From positions 1 to 14,525 of the forward strand of contig CAZGXI010000060.1 of NCBI GenBank assembly GCA_964529715.1: a stretch of DNA of 14,525 nt, given 5' to 3'. This document shows, in pieces, positions 14,101 through 14,525 of the stretch. The notes under the pieces are model-generated. The model was not told the DNA's origin. It searched no databases and was given only the letters and a program-made list of their open reading frames with translations. Positions within the stretch are counted from its first letter, which is position 1. Each line of letters starts with the position of its first letter. Source of the stretch: CAZGXI01 sp964529715 (lineage in GTDB: Bacteria; Chloroflexota; Anaerolineae; Aggregatilineales; Ch27). The translations under genes were made by a program, and so were the position numbers.

Positions 14101-14525
14101 AGCCTCGTCTGCCCGGCTGCCAAAGCGCCAGCGCCGCCCTTTTTCGCACAGGTAACGGAGAAAGCTCTGCGCGTCGTGGCCTTCCGGCACGGGAAAGACC
14201 GGCAGATGGTAGCCTTTGCGCTCCAGGTCCACCTCACACATCTCCGCGACCTTGAGCGTGTTGGTTAGGGCTTCCGGCACATCACGGAACAGCTCCCACA
14301 TCTCCGCCGGGGTGCGCAAATGATAGCTGGGATCGGTCATGCGCATCCGGTCAGGATTGTCCCTGGTCGCGCCGGTCTGGATACACAGCAGCATATCGTG
14401 CGGGTCGAAGTCCTCAGCCATGACGTAATGCACGTCGTTGGTCGCCAGCAGCGGCACGTGAGCATACTTGCTGTTGGCGATCAACCATTTGTTGAGCGTT
14501 TCTAGCTGAGGAATGTCGTGCTGCT
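11173..14525 (-). CDS. dnaE: DNA polymerase III subunit alpha, N-terminus cut by window edge
   Basis: The catalytic subunit of the replicative polymerase. The frame is open across the right edge; 1116 complete residues are visible and the first part of the PHP domain is missing. In order: end of the PHP domain (LLATNDVHYVMAEDFDPHD), whose retained Asp/His suggest a metal-binding PHP; polymerase palm with MPDIDLDYPDDRR at about 13828-13866 and KVDFLGL at about 13350-13370, holding the three catalytic aspartates; the fingers with ASTHAAGVVI and FNKSHAADYAV; helix-hairpin-helix LAAIKNVGVGPI near 12470-12515; an OB fold near 11770-12020; then an acidic, Pro/Ala-rich linker at about 11470-11700 and a small C-terminal alpha/beta domain. 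No intein or frameshift interrupts it. The ordinary replicative enzyme is the best reading; whether the genome also has PolC or a second DnaE cannot be judged. Confidence 0.96.
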   Translation of the reverse strand, partial: QHDIPQLETLNKWLIANSKYAHVPLLATNDVHYVMAEDFDPHDMLLCIQTGATRDNPDRMRMTDPSYHLRTPAEMWELFRDVPEALTNTLKVAEMCEVDLERKGYHLPVFPVPEGHDAQSFLRYLCEKGRRWRFGSRADEAVIVERLNYELDLIHHMGFDTYFLIVWDLCEFARHADIWWNVRGSGAGSLVAYCLGLTNIDPLQNGLFFERFLNPGRVTMPDIDLDYPDDRRAEMIEYAANKYGEEKVAAIITFGTLGSKAAIRDVGRALGMPPGDYDRVARLLPGGAKPIKFKDALGDDPEKAVPPLKEAYESDPTVRNLIEVARSLEGVVRHASTHAAGVVIADRPLDEYIPLHRPTKGGDDEVPVGRVTQFDMETCESLGLLKVDFLGLATLTIMRKACELIEQQGGPHLTMQNIPYRPDPNDPEVTAKVKAAFDLIGRGETVGVFQVESAGMRKMLTEMRPQAFENIVAAISLYRPGPIEYIPQYIRRMHGEEAVEYKHPKLRSILQETYGIITYQEQIMQIAAELFGYSLGDADLMRRAVSKKKKEDLLKHKNTFIERGPQFGVDAKSAEAIFEDIAFFANYGFNKSHAADYAVITCQTAYLKAHYPVEYMTALLSVHRDDTAKIATFIAECRRMGIPVFPPDVNASGMDFTIELRDGRQGIRYGLAAIKNVGVGPIQHILEQREQGGPFQDVGDFCRRVDLRIVQKRALECLVKAGALDSFGGEPGAAAIRTLLLAALDRMLSYSAAQHRAKEIGQLSLFDTLGGGESDDADLLPAVIPALTDADRREMLRWEKELVGLYVSSHPLDRVIHYIQNPNSNVTQSQDIKEDAAVLNGKRVVMVGMVEAVRVLPTKKGDMMGVLTLEDLQGHMEAVLFPRTWQQYHDLIQPEAVLRVEGKVDLSRGEPQIIVDGITQDFSVAEADEQPLQADLHTLAWLVNAEPLPVGDADDMEGEYGPDVDEGLDDQAMSSVAVVAEEPPLPAAPYIAPASAAVPNAPDLIPQPVEPATVGLFEDVALPPDRSACGLVSVRFQRSDDLDRDRRRLRRIHGVLVSYAGQDRFRIVLCGGEHEVNLDFPNHTTGYCPALLAELSVIPGVQVVFQPSDVPVAEPT

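Noticed and set aside
11173..14525. Intein or split in dnaE
   Set aside because: The catalytic motifs are joined by normal-length sequence, and no Hint-type or homing-endonuclease motif interrupts the frame.

Overview
The window is a GC-rich, gene-dense stretch of a bacterial chromosome with thirteen whole protein genes and two cut by its edges. It has no RNA gene, insertion sequence, CRISPR array or phage gene that I can recognise. The gene set suggests Chloroflexota (Anaerolineae-like): a B12-dependent mutase with a separate epimerase, paired thymidylate-kinase-like proteins beside a CYTH protein, a CHAD-type protein, an AIM24-family protein and a Gram-positive-style DnaE. This assignment is an inference from gene content and protein flavour, not from a marker search.

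Layout. Minus strand, read from 6659 down to 1: an HTH + HD + CHAD-like protein, a zinc-containing MDR oxidoreductase, an unrecognised 161-residue protein, two tandem thymidylate-kinase-like proteins, a CYTH protein and the N-terminal 306 residues of methylmalonyl-CoA mutase. Gaps are mostly short (5 to 112 bases), so parts are probably co-transcribed; the last four genes are the tightest block. A 154-base divergent region separates this from a plus-strand run (6814 to 10338): methylmalonyl-CoA epimerase, a PHP-domain phosphoesterase, a short-chain dehydrogenase, a 74-residue protein built of four 16-residue repeats, a YbaK-type aminoacyl-tRNA deacylase and a zinc-ribbon protein. A hairpin at 10349-10380 lies between this run and the convergent minus-strand pair, dnaE (cut at the right edge) followed by an AIM24-family gene.

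How the genes fit together. The mutase and epimerase are successive steps of propionyl-CoA/succinyl-CoA interconversion, and the mutase carries the Tyr/Arg pair expected for methylmalonyl-CoA rather than isobutyryl- or 2-hydroxyisobutyryl-CoA. The CYTH protein, the HD domain of Ppx/GppA type, the CHAD-like region and the two P-loop kinases all belong to families that handle phosphate chains or nucleotides. Their proximity hints at a polyphosphate or nucleotide-phosphate module; that is inference. One kinase has Arg in place of the Walker A Lys. The most unusual items are the HTH-HD-CHAD fusion, the Arg P-loop paralogue, the four-repeat mini-protein, and perfect palindromes in the short gaps of the minus-strand run.
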